Shown here one piece after another: positions 1-8,591 of a DNA stretch of 64,000 bases. Under the pieces are notes generated by a model. The model was not told the origin of the DNA. It made no database searches and saw only the letters and a list, made by a program, of their open reading frames with translations. The position numbers and the translations under genes were made by a program. Numbering within the stretch: position 1 is the stretch's first letter; each line of letters opens with the position of its first letter. Source of the stretch: Arcicella sp038230735 (GTDB lineage: Bacteria > Bacteroidota > Bacteroidia > Cytophagales > Spirosomataceae); assembly GCA_038230735.1 (NCBI GenBank), contig JBBRMR010000004.1, positions 1-64,000 of the forward strand, given 5' to 3'.

Positions 1-927
1 GCTCCCCTCCACTTGGTCGCTGGGTTCAATAGATAATGTTTGTTGTGGCGTTATGTCTTCTTTGCAAATTACAGTATTTGCTATTGATTCTAAATAATTA
101 CTTTCAGCCCTTTTCTTTTTTATCCAATTAGCTATTATTAAATAATATTTTTGTTCCCCTCCAATAAATTTAGAACTTCCCCTTTCAAAAAATAACTTTT
201 CTGCGTAATCTAAAAATTCTGTTGAGTCGCCTTCAAACCAAGTAAAATGATGTTCAAAAAATAATTCTATTTCATCGTATGGTAACGAAGCACAAGTATT
301 CAAAACATCATCTTCTAAATCTTCGATTGTAGGATTTAGATTAAGTTTATGATGAGTAAACCAAGTACAATCTCTTTCTTTTAATTGCTTAAAAGTATAA
401 AAACTACAAAATTCCGTTGTTATAGAGGTGAGAAAACAGAATGATACACCCTTACAAGAATGCCTATATTCTAAGTCTGAATACATTTGAGCGTAATTAA
501 TATTCAATTCTCTATTTCTTTTAAATACTTCATCAAATATTAAAATTGTAGCATCTCCGTTGCAATCGCCAATAGCCCCCTTTAATGAATCTACAATTTC
601 CTCTTGTTCTTCGGTAATGTATCTATATTTAAGAACGGGTCTCTCATTGAGTCTCTCTAAAATTTTCCAATTTGTATCCAATAAAATTACAGTTTTATCC
701 CATTTGTTTTTTTTCTCAATTCCCAATACCTCCAAATCGTCTTCTTTATTTTTTTTATAAATTTCAAGCCATTCTTCAATACTTAAAAGTCTTTCCGTTT
801 CTGCAATAAATTCATTTCCATCACCCCAAAAATATAACCCTAAATACACATGATATTTTTTGTAATCTTCTTTTGGTCTAAACGGTACATGATATTGAAA
901 GAATGTTTTATGTTTTTTATCTTGCAT
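1..927 (-). CDS. Unrecognised protein, C-terminus beyond the window edge
   Basis: An open frame of 309 codons starts at ATG 927 and reaches position 1 without a stop, so the C-terminus is missing. The protein is acidic and rich in aromatic residues (starts MQDKKHKTFFQYHVPF), with no signal peptide or membrane segment. I do not recognise a family. The C-terminal part (YYLIIANWIKKK) loosely recalls RteC-like regulators of Bacteroidota integrative elements, but this is weak. It lies 66 bp downstream of the tyrosine recombinase on the same strand, so it is probably cargo or a regulator of the same integrated element. Base composition is more AT-rich than the chromosomal genes further right. Confidence 0.7.
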   Translation of the reverse strand, partial: MQDKKHKTFFQYHVPFRPKEDYKKYHVYLGLYFWGDGNEFIAETERLLSIEEWLEIYKKNKEDDLEVLGIEKKNKWDKTVILLDTNWKILERLNERPVLKYRYITEEQEEIVDSLKGAIGDCNGDATILIFDEVFKRNRELNINYAQMYSDLEYRHSCKGVSFCFLTSITTEFCSFYTFKQLKERDCTWFTHHKLNLNPTIEDLEDDVLNTCASLPYDEIELFFEHHFTWFEGDSTEFLDYAEKLFFERGSSKFIGGEQKYYLIIANWIKKKRAESNYLESIANTVICKEDITPQQTLSIEPSDQVEGS

Positions 928-993
928 CACATTAGTAGTTTACGCCCTATCGTTGTCTTGGTCGGTATCGGTAGGGCAATTTTTATGAAACAT

Positions 994-2409
994 TTATTTT
1001 TGAAAACCTCTGAAAATTTCGGCTTGTTTGCGTTTGGAAGTTTTGATATACGCCATGAAAGCCTTTTCCGTTTTATGGTCGGTTATTGCCATGATTGACA
1101 AAACGGGCGTACCTCTCTCATAGGCATTGGTGGCGAAACTCCTACGGGCGGTGTGTGAACTAATCATTTTCCAACGCTCCACGTTTTCCTCAATATTCTT
1201 TCCTCCCTTCACATAAGCCAAAAACTCCATACCCCGCAATGATTCACAAAGCTGGGCTACTTCTTTGATGTATTCGTTAAATTTTTGGTTGCTCACGGCT
1301 TCGGGTAATTGGTTGTTGTATTTGTGGAGGATAGTTTTAACCGTCTGATTTATTGGAATAGTAGCCTTTCTTTTGGTCTTGAATTGGATAATTTCTATAA
1401 CCGCACCCTCTTTGTCCTCTTTGACATTTTCGGGCTTAATATTGGTAAAGTCTGAAAAACGTAAACCCGTATTCGCTCCGATGATAAACAGGTCTCTCAC
1501 TTTTTCCAGGCGTTGATTAGCGGATAAATCTAATTGGTACATTTCCAGTAGTTCGGCTTCATTGAGGGCAATATTTACCGATTCCTCACTATCCTTGGAG
1601 GTTACTTTGAAAGTCTTTTTCTGATAATCAAGATTTTGGTTTATTCCCTCCTCCGTGGCTTCACGTAGAAAGGTTTTTAGGGCTGTCATGTGTTTACCCA
1701 TCGTTTCGGGTGCGTAGTCCTTGATAGTCGCCATATAAGAACTAAAATCTTTGTAGAAAGTCAAATCCACCGTGGCAAAGTCCAAAGTACGGGCGTAGGT
1801 ACTTTGAAAGTCCTGTAACAGTCTTTGTGTAGAACGGTAACGCTGAATACTTCGGACGGCATACCGTTTCACGCCATCAATGAGACGATACCCCGTTTCG
1901 GCTTCGTGGATAAATTTCTCGATGTAGTCAGTTAGTGAAAGTTTTGTTTTCGGTCGGAGGTACTCTTCTATTTTTTGGATTAATACTTCTTTATTCAACT
2001 CCTTTTTCTTGTTTCGAGACTTGATAATTAATCTGTTTACAAAATCATTCAAATCAAAGGCAAATTGGTCTAACTCGCTAAGTCCGTTCAAATAATTTTC
2101 AATCTCTTTTTTAAGAACGTCTTTCGCCAAAAAGGAATTTTTGTTTACAAACTCTTTGAGGTCTTTTAAATAGTTATTGGTAAAACTTACAAGGTCGTAT
2201 TCTCCAAGTCTTTTTTCGAGTAGTGGAGGAAGTGAAACATTTGGTTTAGAAACGTTCTTTATTTCTTTCTTTTCAAAGTGCCAATGTTGGGGTAATACTT
2301 TTATTCCAGTAGGTAATACCAATTGGTCTAAATTGTATTTGATACCCACGTAAATAATTTGCGGAGTTTTTGCGGTAACTTTGCGTAAACGAAAAAATGC
2401 GTTAGCCAT
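994..2409 (-). CDS. Tyrosine recombinase (phage/conjugative-element integrase, Bacteroidota type)
   Basis: This 471-residue site-specific recombinase is inferred to integrate and excise the element whose edge is seen here. The N-terminal part (MANAFFRLRK, then a segment ending near residue 150) matches the arm-binding region typical of Bacteroidota integrases. It is followed by a helical core-binding domain (about 160-270) and the catalytic domain. Visible catalytic residues are the first Arg in GLRFSDF (about 313), the HxxR box in HTARRSF (about 416), a second His in ITDHK, and the nucleophile Tyr in MAYIKTS (about 453). All are intact, so the enzyme is probably active. A TATATTTG -7 box precedes it. 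Cargo lies to the left, so the element's right end should lie between here and about 2.7 kb. Confidence 0.93.
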   Translation of the reverse strand: MANAFFRLRKVTAKTPQIIYVGIKYNLDQLVLPTGIKVLPQHWHFEKKEIKNVSKPNVSLPPLLEKRLGEYDLVSFTNNYLKDLKEFVNKNSFLAKDVLKKEIENYLNGLSELDQFAFDLNDFVNRLIIKSRNKKKELNKEVLIQKIEEYLRPKTKLSLTDYIEKFIHEAETGYRLIDGVKRYAVRSIQRYRSTQRLLQDFQSTYARTLDFATVDLTFYKDFSSYMATIKDYAPETMGKHMTALKTFLREATEEGINQNLDYQKKTFKVTSKDSEESVNIALNEAELLEMYQLDLSANQRLEKVRDLFIIGANTGLRFSDFTNIKPENVKEDKEGAVIEIIQFKTKRKATIPINQTVKTILHKYNNQLPEAVSNQKFNEYIKEVAQLCESLRGMEFLAYVKGGKNIEENVERWKMISSHTARRSFATNAYERGTPVLSIMAITDHKTEKAFMAYIKTSKRKQAEIFRGFQK

Positions 2410-2453
2410 TTGTGAGACGATGGTAAAAAGGATTTATTTGTGATTCGACACTA

Positions 2454-2461
2454 CAAATATA
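2454..2461 (-). promoter_or_regulatory. -7 promoter box of the integrase gene
   Basis: On the minus strand this reads TATATTTG, an exact match to the Bacteroidota TAnnTTTG box, 45 bp before the integrase start. A TTG lies about 22 bases further upstream as a possible -33 element. Confidence 0.6.
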
Positions 2462-2473
2462 ACCTAATTTTTC

Positions 2474-2495
2474 AATCGTTACGCAATGGTTACGC
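2474..2495. repeat. Two tandem 11-bp repeats upstream of the integrase promoter
   Basis: Two adjacent 11-mers, AATCGTTACGC and AATGGTTACGC, differ at one base. They lie immediately upstream of the integrase -7 box. Such iterons are typical of binding sites for an integrase, excisionase or repressor; the function here is inference. Confidence 0.5.
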
Positions 2496-2573
2496 ATTTT
2501 TCTTAATAAATACCGCATTTATCCTTATCTATTTTAATAGTAGAGGGGGCAAAAATGTAGTTAAGTATCTTAA

Positions 2574-2695
2574 AATCAAGTAATTATCGTAGCACAAACA
2601 GGATTCTTGATTAGTAGGCATTAAGGCAATTTTAGCCCTGTTCCTGCTACATAGAATAAAGCTAAGTATCTAATTATAAGATATTTAGCTTTTTT
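2574..2695 (+). ncRNA. Candidate structured RNA: H-type pseudoknot followed by a terminator
   Basis: Stem 1 pairs AATCAAG (2574-2580) with CTTGATT (2606-2612). Stem 2 pairs GTAGCA plus AACAGG (2589-2602) with CCTGTT plus TGCTAC (2637-2650), with a symmetric 2x2 internal loop. The 5' strand of stem 2 lies in the loop of stem 1 and its 3' strand lies beyond, which is the geometry of an H-type pseudoknot. An 11-bp terminator hairpin with a U tract follows at 2661-2695. The segment TAAGTATCT at 2562-2570 duplicates the 5' arm of that terminator and could pair with its 3' arm, allowing a switch. No gene follows on this strand. I do not recognise an Rfam family. Confidence 0.4.
2661..2695 (+). terminator. 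Rho-independent terminator of the pseudoknot RNA
   Basis: An 11-bp stem (GCTAAGTATCT with AGATATTTAGC, one G-U pair), a 7-base loop, then six T. The T tract lies on the plus-strand side. Confidence 0.75.
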
Positions 2696-2762
2696 GTTTT
2701 AGGGTCGGAGGACGGTATGGGGGAAGGTTTTTTAATTTTGCTTAAAAAAACCTCAAAAATAT

Positions 2763-2770
2763 TATCTTTG
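2763..2770 (+). promoter_or_regulatory. -7 promoter box of a short orphan transcript
   Basis: TATCTTTG is an exact match to TAnnTTTG, with TTG at 2738-2740 about 22 bases upstream. The only downstream plus-strand signal is the hairpin terminator at 2845-2875. Confidence 0.55.
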
Positions 2771-2776
2771 AATAGC

Positions 2777-2878
2777 GGAGGGAATCAAATATTAAAATTA
2801 ACTTTATTGTGTCGGATAGTCATTGACTGGCTACTACCGTAGCAAAAAGCCCAAACCGTGAAAGTTTGGGCTTTTGTG
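2777..2878 (+). ncRNA. Candidate small RNA of about 100 nt
   Basis: Start is set about 7 bases after the -7 box at 2763-2770; the end is the terminator. It contains a GCTAC-TACC-GTAGC tetraloop hairpin (2830-2843) directly before the terminator stem. No open frame of useful length is present. Function unknown; it could also be the remnant of a leader whose gene has been lost. Confidence 0.4.
2845..2875 (+). terminator. Terminator hairpin (small RNA end)
   Basis: A perfect 12-bp stem, AAAAGCCCAAAC paired with GTTTGGGCTTTT, with a 7-base loop. It is symmetric and could also stop leftward transcription. Confidence 0.75.
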
Positions 2879-2911
2879 ATTTATAGCCTTTCAGTTATCT
2901 TTACATTAACC

Positions 2912-2945
2912 AAAAAAAACCTTGTCCAGAATCTGAACAAGGTTT
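2912..2945 (-). terminator. Terminator of the acyl-CoA synthetase gene
   Basis: The stem AAACCTTGT / ACAAGGTTT with an 11-base loop is followed on the minus strand by a run of eight T. It lies 35 bp after the synthetase stop codon. Confidence 0.8.
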
Positions 2946-2979
2946 ATGTAATCAAGCATTTATATAAAAAATTTTACTT

Positions 2980-4623
2980 TTAAACCAAAGTCCGAATAAC
3001 CTTTTTATCCATCTTCCCTACCGAGGTTTTGGGTATGGCTTGGGCAAATGTTACTGAACTTGGAATCGTCCAAGCGGTGATAAGTTGCTCATCCACAAAG
3101 CGTTGCATAAAACTCTTCAAGTCATCATGGTTCATGGTTTTGCCTTCCTTCAACACAATCATGGCATGTGGGCGTTCGCCCCATTTCACGTCTGGAATAC
3201 CAATAACGGCTACTTCCATCACGCACTCATGTTGCCCGATAAGGTTTTCTACATCAATTGAACTCACCCATTCGCCACCTGTTTTAATAACATCTTTAAT
3301 TCTATCGGTAATTTTCAAGGAATTATTTTCTCTCATCGTTGCTACATCGCCTGTATGTAGCCAACCGTCTCGCCATAATTCCTCCGATTTTTCGGGTTCG
3401 TTGAAATATCCTTGCGTAAGCCAAGGCGTGCGAGCCGTGATTTCACCAATGGTTTCTCCATCCTTTGGTGCTACTTTTTCCTCCTCATCCAACAAACGAA
3501 TATCCACAAAAATGGCAGGTGTTCCTGAACGTGTACGAGCTTCTACTTGAAAGTCAATATCGGGATTTGCCATATCTTTTGGACTGACGTAAACCGTTGA
3601 AAGAATGGGACAAGTTTCTGACATTCCGTAACCCGTGATAACGTCCACCCCACGCTCCAAAGCCGCTTTTGCTAAGGTCTTGGGCAAAGCAGAACCTCCA
3701 ATAACTACCTTCCATTTCGAGAGGTCTATATTCTGGGTTGCAGGATGAGTTACAAACATTTGCAGAATAGTCGGCACGCAATGAGAAAAGGTAGCTTTTT
3801 CTTTCACAAAGCACTTTAAAACTGTCTCAGGGTCAAATTTACCTATATATACTTGTTTCGTATTGCACATCGTAGCCACATAAGGAAAGCCCCATGCGTG
3901 AACGTGAAACATAGGCGTAAGTGGCATATATACATCCGAATTACTGAATCTACACGCCCCGTCAATGGCACTAAAAGTTACCGCTGTTGATATTGTATGC
4001 AACACTAATTGACGATGAGTAAAATATACGCCCTTTGGATTACCAGTTGTTCCCGTAGTATAAAATGTTGTGGCAACGGCATCTTCCTCAAAATCCTCAA
4101 AATCATATTCGTCTAATTCTTGTGCTAAGAGTTCTTCATATTCACCAATGATTGGAAGAATTGATGATTTAATGTATTCTCTGCCATCCGCACATACAAT
4201 GATGCTTTTCACGGTGGTCATATCCTTCGCTATTGATTCCAAAAGGGGCAAAAAGTCGGTATGACAGATAATTATTACATCTTCGGCATGGTTAATTGTA
4301 TAAAGAATCTGAGCTGCCGACAGTCGCCAGTTGATGGTGTGAAGGACGTTGCCCGTCATCGGTATTCCAAAAAAACATTCTAAATATCGGTGTGAATCAT
4401 AGTCTAATACGGCAATGGTTTGTCCACCATCCAAGCCCATTTTTTTAAACATATTTGCCTGTTTTCTCACCCTCCGATTGAGTTCAAAATAATTGTATCG
4501 AACTTGGTCTTTATAAACAATTTCGTTTTCAGGTTCAAGCATTGTGGAATACGCCAAAATACTTTTGATGAGTAATGGATATTTAAAGGCTTTACTTGCC
4601 GAAGGTAACTTACGTATATTCAT
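2980..4623 (-). CDS. Fatty-acyl-CoA synthetase (AMP-forming)
   Basis: This 547-residue ANL-superfamily enzyme activates a fatty or other carboxylic acid with ATP to an acyl-adenylate, then transfers it to CoA in the cytoplasm. The AMP-binding P-loop YTTGTTGNPKGV lies near residue 190, the adenine-site motif YGMSET near 330, the hinge region with DRIKDVIKTGGEW near 440, and the catalytic Lys in KTSVGKMDKK near 530. Length is normal for the medium/long-chain class. The substrate chain length cannot be read from the sequence. It is a single transcription unit: a TATCTTTG box at 4662-4669 precedes it and a terminator follows. Confidence 0.92.
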   Translation of the reverse strand: MNIRKLPSASKAFKYPLLIKSILAYSTMLEPENEIVYKDQVRYNYFELNRRVRKQANMFKKMGLDGGQTIAVLDYDSHRYLECFFGIPMTGNVLHTINWRLSAAQILYTINHAEDVIIICHTDFLPLLESIAKDMTTVKSIIVCADGREYIKSSILPIIGEYEELLAQELDEYDFEDFEEDAVATTFYTTGTTGNPKGVYFTHRQLVLHTISTAVTFSAIDGACRFSNSDVYMPLTPMFHVHAWGFPYVATMCNTKQVYIGKFDPETVLKCFVKEKATFSHCVPTILQMFVTHPATQNIDLSKWKVVIGGSALPKTLAKAALERGVDVITGYGMSETCPILSTVYVSPKDMANPDIDFQVEARTRSGTPAIFVDIRLLDEEEKVAPKDGETIGEITARTPWLTQGYFNEPEKSEELWRDGWLHTGDVATMRENNSLKITDRIKDVIKTGGEWVSSIDVENLIGQHECVMEVAVIGIPDVKWGERPHAMIVLKEGKTMNHDDLKSFMQRFVDEQLITAWTIPSSVTFAQAIPKTSVGKMDKKVIRTLV

Positions 4624-5041
4624 AAAATTATGCTAAAAAATATAAAATGATTAATATTTTCCAAAGATAATACATCAAAGCAAGAAAATATAAGGAGATT
4701 ATTAAGTTTTTTTTCCAAATTAAAACAACCATTTCATGTTGAAATCCGTCTATATTTTAATAATGATTTAATTTAAAAGGTATTTTATGCCTTAAATCCT
4801 TATTTTTCAAGGGCTTAGATGTTTCATATTTTTTTATTTTTGCGTAAACTGTTTACTAAATCATCTGACCGTTTAAAAAGTTTGAACACTTTTATATGGT
4901 TTATAGGCGTTCTTATCTTAAATTTACTTTTAAATCAATATAATGATTTCTTAGCTGTCTTAAATCGGTTTTCGACAGCCACACCAAAATTATTTGGTAA
5001 TTAATCTTAACCTAAAATTTTTACCCCAAATATTATTAATT
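4624..5041. other. Intergenic region with divergent promoters
   Basis: This 418-bp AT-rich gap carries the leftward promoter at 4662-4669 and a rightward TATTTTTG box at 4835-4842, which would give the T9SS protein gene a leader of about 190 bases. A short open frame inside it (from 4819) has a repetitive, hydrophobic composition and no homology I recognise; I treat it as leader sequence. Confidence 0.5.
4662..4669 (-). promoter_or_regulatory. -7 promoter box of the acyl-CoA synthetase gene
   Basis: On the minus strand this reads TATCTTTG, an exact TAnnTTTG match about 40 bp before the start codon. No clear -33 TTG was found at the usual spacing. Confidence 0.55.
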
Positions 5042-7480
5042 ATGAACAACCTTACTCATAAGACTATTTTAGCCTTTTTGTTTGTAGCAACGTCCCTTTT
5101 TTCGTTTGCGAAAGAATCACCCGTTCCTAAAAAGACACCTAAATCAGCCATCCCTCCTGGGGCACCCGTTGTTAGATATTTGGGTGTGGACAGATGCGGA
5201 TTCCAAGTAGCGGGCGATGCCCGAAGCTCAGTAATCATCGAAGCTGATGGTTGTGGAAACGGCTTTATATCATGGTATAACGACGCTGGTATAAATCTGG
5301 GTGGCAATCTTCCCCAGTCGAATAGAAAATATTTAGAAATTCTTAGCAATACTTTGGTGTATGCTACTTGTACAGAATTTGGTGAAGAAAGTGCAAGGTC
5401 TCAGACTTTGTTTCTGCCTTACCAATCTGCACCTCCGTATGCTCCTTTTATTGGATTTGATAAGCAAGTTGCTTGCGATGGAGAAGTTATTACTTTACGT
5501 TCACAATTGACTGACCCTAAATTTATTTATCGTTGGGAAAGAGGTTTGGCAGGTACAGCGGATGAAAATACCTACGGTTTTTTGATTGATACTACTTTCA
5601 GAGGACAAGGAACTCCCGTTTTGCAGACTAAAAAGGATGGATATTATTTCTTATCAGTCGTTTCTCCTGACTGTCCAAATGTGGTACGTTATGGTTCTGG
5701 TAGAGTAAAAATTGATTTCAATGTAGTCCCCGTGCCAAGAGTAACAGCCAGTGCCACAGTTTTCTGCGAAGACAAAAGTGTATCATTAAAAGCTGACAGC
5801 ACCGCCACCGTTACGAAATACGAATGGTATGTGAATGGCGTGAAACAGGATAGTTTAGGGATGAATAGCTTTATTAAGGCTTTCAATAAAGCTGCCAGTA
5901 TCCAAGTATTAGCGATTGGTTTTAGCAAGACTTTGACTTGTAAATCTAAATTGTCTGTCCCTGTCGTATTAAAAACTTTGCGAGTGCCTGCAAAACCAAC
6001 CATTACGCCTTCAAAGAAAGGAGCAGCAATTTGTCAAGGAGATACTTTATCATTGACTTCCAGTTTAGGGTTTAAATATCAGTGGAGTAACGGAGCAACT
6101 ACGCCAACGATTAGAAATATCAACGCAGTGGGTAAGTATGCCGTACAAGTGATTGACACGAGTGGTTGCGTTTCAAAAGCATCCGATACTACCAGAATCA
6201 CCGTTTTCGCTTTGCCAGTTAAACCAGTAATTTCAGCGGGTAGTCCTTTGGCGTTTTGTAGCGGTGGAAGTGTAACTTTGACTTCAACGCCCAATGTAAA
6301 ATATATTTGGAGTACAAGAGATACAACACGTTCAATTACTTTGAGAGCCTCTGGAGATTTCACGGTGGCGGTTAGAGATATTAATAATTGTTTGTCGCCA
6401 ACGTCTGACCCAGCAAAGGTTATTGTATATGCACTTCCTGCCAAACCAACAATCACGGCAAGTGGTCCACTTTCATTCTGTGCCGACCAAAGTGTTGTTT
6501 TGACGGCTTCAAATTTAGCTAATAATGAAGTAACTCGTTATCGTTGGAGTTCTTTAGATTCAACAAAATCATTGACCGTAAAGACTTCGGCAACGTTTAC
6601 CGTGCGAGTGCTTGACCCACGCAATTGTTTGTCGCCACCGTCTGATGCTGTTACAACGATTGCTTTGCCCTTGCCTCCTGCCCCAACCGTTTCGGCGGAT
6701 GGTCCGCTTACTTTCTGTGCGAGAAGCAATGATGATTACAAAAAAGCTAATTCAGTAAACTTATTGGCTACAAGCACGAATGAAGTAACTTGGAGTACAG
6801 GATTTATCGGGAAAACCTTAAATCTATCCGCTATTAGTAGCACAGGTACATTCGTAGATATTTCTCGTGAATATACTGCTACTGCCAAAGACCCTACTAC
6901 GGGTTGTATTTCGCCAAAATCATTGCCATTGGTGGTGTTGGTAAGAAATAACCCTGTTTTAATAACTACTGGACCAGAAGCAGCACAAACACAGATAGTG
7001 AAAGATGGTACGTTTACGTTAAAAGCCATTAATTTTCCAGAAGGTGCAGAATATGATTGGAGATTTGTAGGCGATACAAAGCCATTATCTTTTACAGAAG
7101 GAACTATTAAAGCGAATCGTTACGGAGATTATACGGCACGTAGAAGAACAATCTTTATCGTACCAGCACCCTTAAATTCATTAGCTTGCTTTTCTGACTT
7201 TGTGAAGCCATTTAACTTCAAAGAAGACCCTGATTTCAAAGGTTTGTCAATCTATCCAAACCCAAGTTTAGGCTTATTGACGATTGAAACTTTGTCAGAT
7301 TATACCAAACCAGAGATTTTGATTTATGACCTCTTGGGAAGACAAATTTACTCGGGCGTACTTCCAGAAATCAAAGGAAAAGTAATTGTTGACTTAAGGA
7401 ATCAGCCCGAAGGAGAATATATCTTCCGTTTCAAGGCAGATGGTTTTGATTTAGCAAAACGTATCATTATTAATAGATAA
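5042..7480 (+). CDS. Secreted protein with Ig-like repeats and T9SS type A sorting domain
   Basis: This 812-residue protein has a signal peptide (MNNLTHKTILAFLFVATSLF, then SFAKES) and is exported through the type IX secretion system. An in-frame upstream start would put a non-signal extension in front, so ATG 5042 was chosen. Four similar modules of about 75 residues begin near 314, 391, 465 and 545, each with a KPTI-type strand, a conserved FC and a W-S turn. They resemble PKD/Ig-like repeats of gliding-bacterium adhesins. The C-terminal domain (about 735-812) starts with IYPNPS and contains IYDLLGRQIY, as in T9SS type A substrates. The function is probably surface adhesion or structure; the ligand is unknown. 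Confidence 0.88.
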   Translation: MNNLTHKTILAFLFVATSLFSFAKESPVPKKTPKSAIPPGAPVVRYLGVDRCGFQVAGDARSSVIIEADGCGNGFISWYNDAGINLGGNLPQSNRKYLEILSNTLVYATCTEFGEESARSQTLFLPYQSAPPYAPFIGFDKQVACDGEVITLRSQLTDPKFIYRWERGLAGTADENTYGFLIDTTFRGQGTPVLQTKKDGYYFLSVVSPDCPNVVRYGSGRVKIDFNVVPVPRVTASATVFCEDKSVSLKADSTATVTKYEWYVNGVKQDSLGMNSFIKAFNKAASIQVLAIGFSKTLTCKSKLSVPVVLKTLRVPAKPTITPSKKGAAICQGDTLSLTSSLGFKYQWSNGATTPTIRNINAVGKYAVQVIDTSGCVSKASDTTRITVFALPVKPVISAGSPLAFCSGGSVTLTSTPNVKYIWSTRDTTRSITLRASGDFTVAVRDINNCLSPTSDPAKVIVYALPAKPTITASGPLSFCADQSVVLTASNLANNEVTRYRWSSLDSTKSLTVKTSATFTVRVLDPRNCLSPPSDAVTTIALPLPPAPTVSADGPLTFCARSNDDYKKANSVNLLATSTNEVTWSTGFIGKTLNLSAISSTGTFVDISREYTATAKDPTTGCISPKSLPLVVLVRNNPVLITTGPEAAQTQIVKDGTFTLKAINFPEGAEYDWRFVGDTKPLSFTEGTIKANRYGDYTARRRTIFIVPAPLNSLACFSDFVKPFNFKEDPDFKGLSIYPNPSLGLLTIETLSDYTKPEILIYDLLGRQIYSGVLPEIKGKVIVDLRNQPEGEYIFRFKADGFDLAKRIIINR

Positions 7481-7497
7481 AATTATTTAGTTATTAT

Positions 7498-7536
7498 AAA
7501 AAAGCCTTCTCAGATTGATTTGAGAAGGCTTTTTCT
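7498..7536 (+). terminator. Terminator after the T9SS protein gene
   Basis: A 12-bp stem AAAGCCTTCTCA / TGAGAAGGCTTT with an 8-base loop and a following T tract lies 20 bp after the stop codon. Confidence 0.85.
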
Positions 7537-7564
7537 TTATTTTCGTATGAAAACTCATCCCAAC

Positions 7565-8584
7565 ATGAAAAATATTTTCTTTCTCCTTATTTTTTTTACT
7601 TCCATTTCCCAAGCACAGTGGCAAAAACAAGTTTCAAATACCGAGGCAAGTTTCCGTTCGGTTTGTGCAGTTTCGGATAAAATTGTTTGGGTGGGTGGCT
7701 CAAAAGGGACTTTCGTCAAGACGATTGATGGCGGTAAAACTTGGGTAGCCACGCAGGTTCAAGGGGCTGAGAGTTTGGATTTCAGGGACGTTCATGCTTT
7801 TGATGCACAAACGGCAATCTTGATGTCGGCGGGTGAGGCAGAAAAGGGAAACGCCAAAATTTATCGAACCGAAGACGGAGGGAAAACTTGGCAAATTGTC
7901 TATCAAACTTCTCAAAAAGGCATTTTCTTTGATGGCATTGATTTTTGGGATGCTCAAAATGGTATCGTTTTCAGCGACCCAATTGAGGGTAAATTTGTGA
8001 TACTTAAAACAAAAGATGGTGGAAAGTCTTGGAATCCGATTAATCCAGAAAATATTCCCGAAAACCAAAAAGGTGAAGCCGCCTTTGCCGCCAGTGGTAC
8101 GAGTTTGATTACTTTCGGCAAAAATCAAGCGTATATCTGTACGGGTGGAGGAGAATTTGCACGAGTTTTTTATACCGAAAATCAAGGGGAAAATTGGTCA
8201 GTCGTGAATACAAATATGCCCGCCAGCAAAGCCTCTGGATTGTTTGGACTGAGGTTTTGGGATAAGCAATACGGCATATCAGTCGGTGGAGACTATCAAG
8301 AAGTGAATAAAGCCATTCTAAATGTACTCTTGACTTCTGACGGCGGAAAAACTTGGCAAGATGCCCCACAAACCAATCCCGTAGGACTAAAAGAAGGCGT
8401 ATCGGTTTACAAAAAGAAATTCCTGATTGCTGTTGGACCATCAGGAACTTGTTATTCAAAAGACTTTGGTAAATCTTGGACAATGATTGATAAATCCGCC
8501 TTTCATGCCATTAGCGTTTCGGGGAATGGCATTTGGGCGGTTGGCGGGAAGGGGGTTATTTCAAGGTTAATTTTTTCTTTTTAG
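7565..8584 (+). CDS. Exported BNR/Asp-box repeat protein (Ycf48-like beta-propeller)
   Basis: A 339-residue protein with a signal peptide (MKNIFFLLIFFTSISQAQ). An in-frame ATG at 7547 is possible, but it would sit at the likely transcription start and spoils the signal peptide. At least four Asp-box turns are visible (DGGKTW three times, NQGENW, DFGKSW), spaced as in a sialidase-type beta-propeller; the fold matches the photosystem II assembly factor Ycf48/HCF136 family. In Bacteroidota such proteins are periplasmic or surface proteins of unknown role, and no catalytic sialidase residues (FRIP motif) are seen. It stands alone between a terminator and a convergent ABC transporter operon. Confidence 0.85.
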   Translation: MKNIFFLLIFFTSISQAQWQKQVSNTEASFRSVCAVSDKIVWVGGSKGTFVKTIDGGKTWVATQVQGAESLDFRDVHAFDAQTAILMSAGEAEKGNAKIYRTEDGGKTWQIVYQTSQKGIFFDGIDFWDAQNGIVFSDPIEGKFVILKTKDGGKSWNPINPENIPENQKGEAAFAASGTSLITFGKNQAYICTGGGEFARVFYTENQGENWSVVNTNMPASKASGLFGLRFWDKQYGISVGGDYQEVNKAILNVLLTSDGGKTWQDAPQTNPVGLKEGVSVYKKKFLIAVGPSGTCYSKDFGKSWTMIDKSAFHAISVSGNGIWAVGGKGVISRLIFSF

Positions 8585-8591
8585 ACTTAAT

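Larger units (their letters stand above)
2410..2979. other. Intergenic region between integrase and acyl-CoA synthetase
   Basis: This 570-bp gap holds no protein gene. From left to right it contains the integrase promoter, two 11-bp iterons, a pseudoknot RNA candidate with terminator, a second short RNA candidate with its own promoter and terminator, and the terminator of the acyl-CoA synthetase. The element's attachment site is probably inside it, but I found no duplicated core sequence because the other end is outside the window. Confidence 0.6.

Noticed and set aside
2520..2700. tmRNA, SRP RNA or tRNA fragment as integration target
   Set aside because: No T-loop, CCA end, tag peptide frame or SRP GGAA/AGCA motifs were found, so only a generic structured RNA is called.
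4819..5004. 61-residue open frame before the T9SS protein
   Set aside because: It lies between a promoter box and the signal-peptide start of the next gene, has a hydrophobic composition typical of AT-rich chance frames, and no recognisable family; treated as leader.
6079..7029. Several antisense frames of 60-125 residues inside the T9SS protein gene
   Set aside because: They follow codon periodicity of the repeat modules on the plus strand and have no family of their own.
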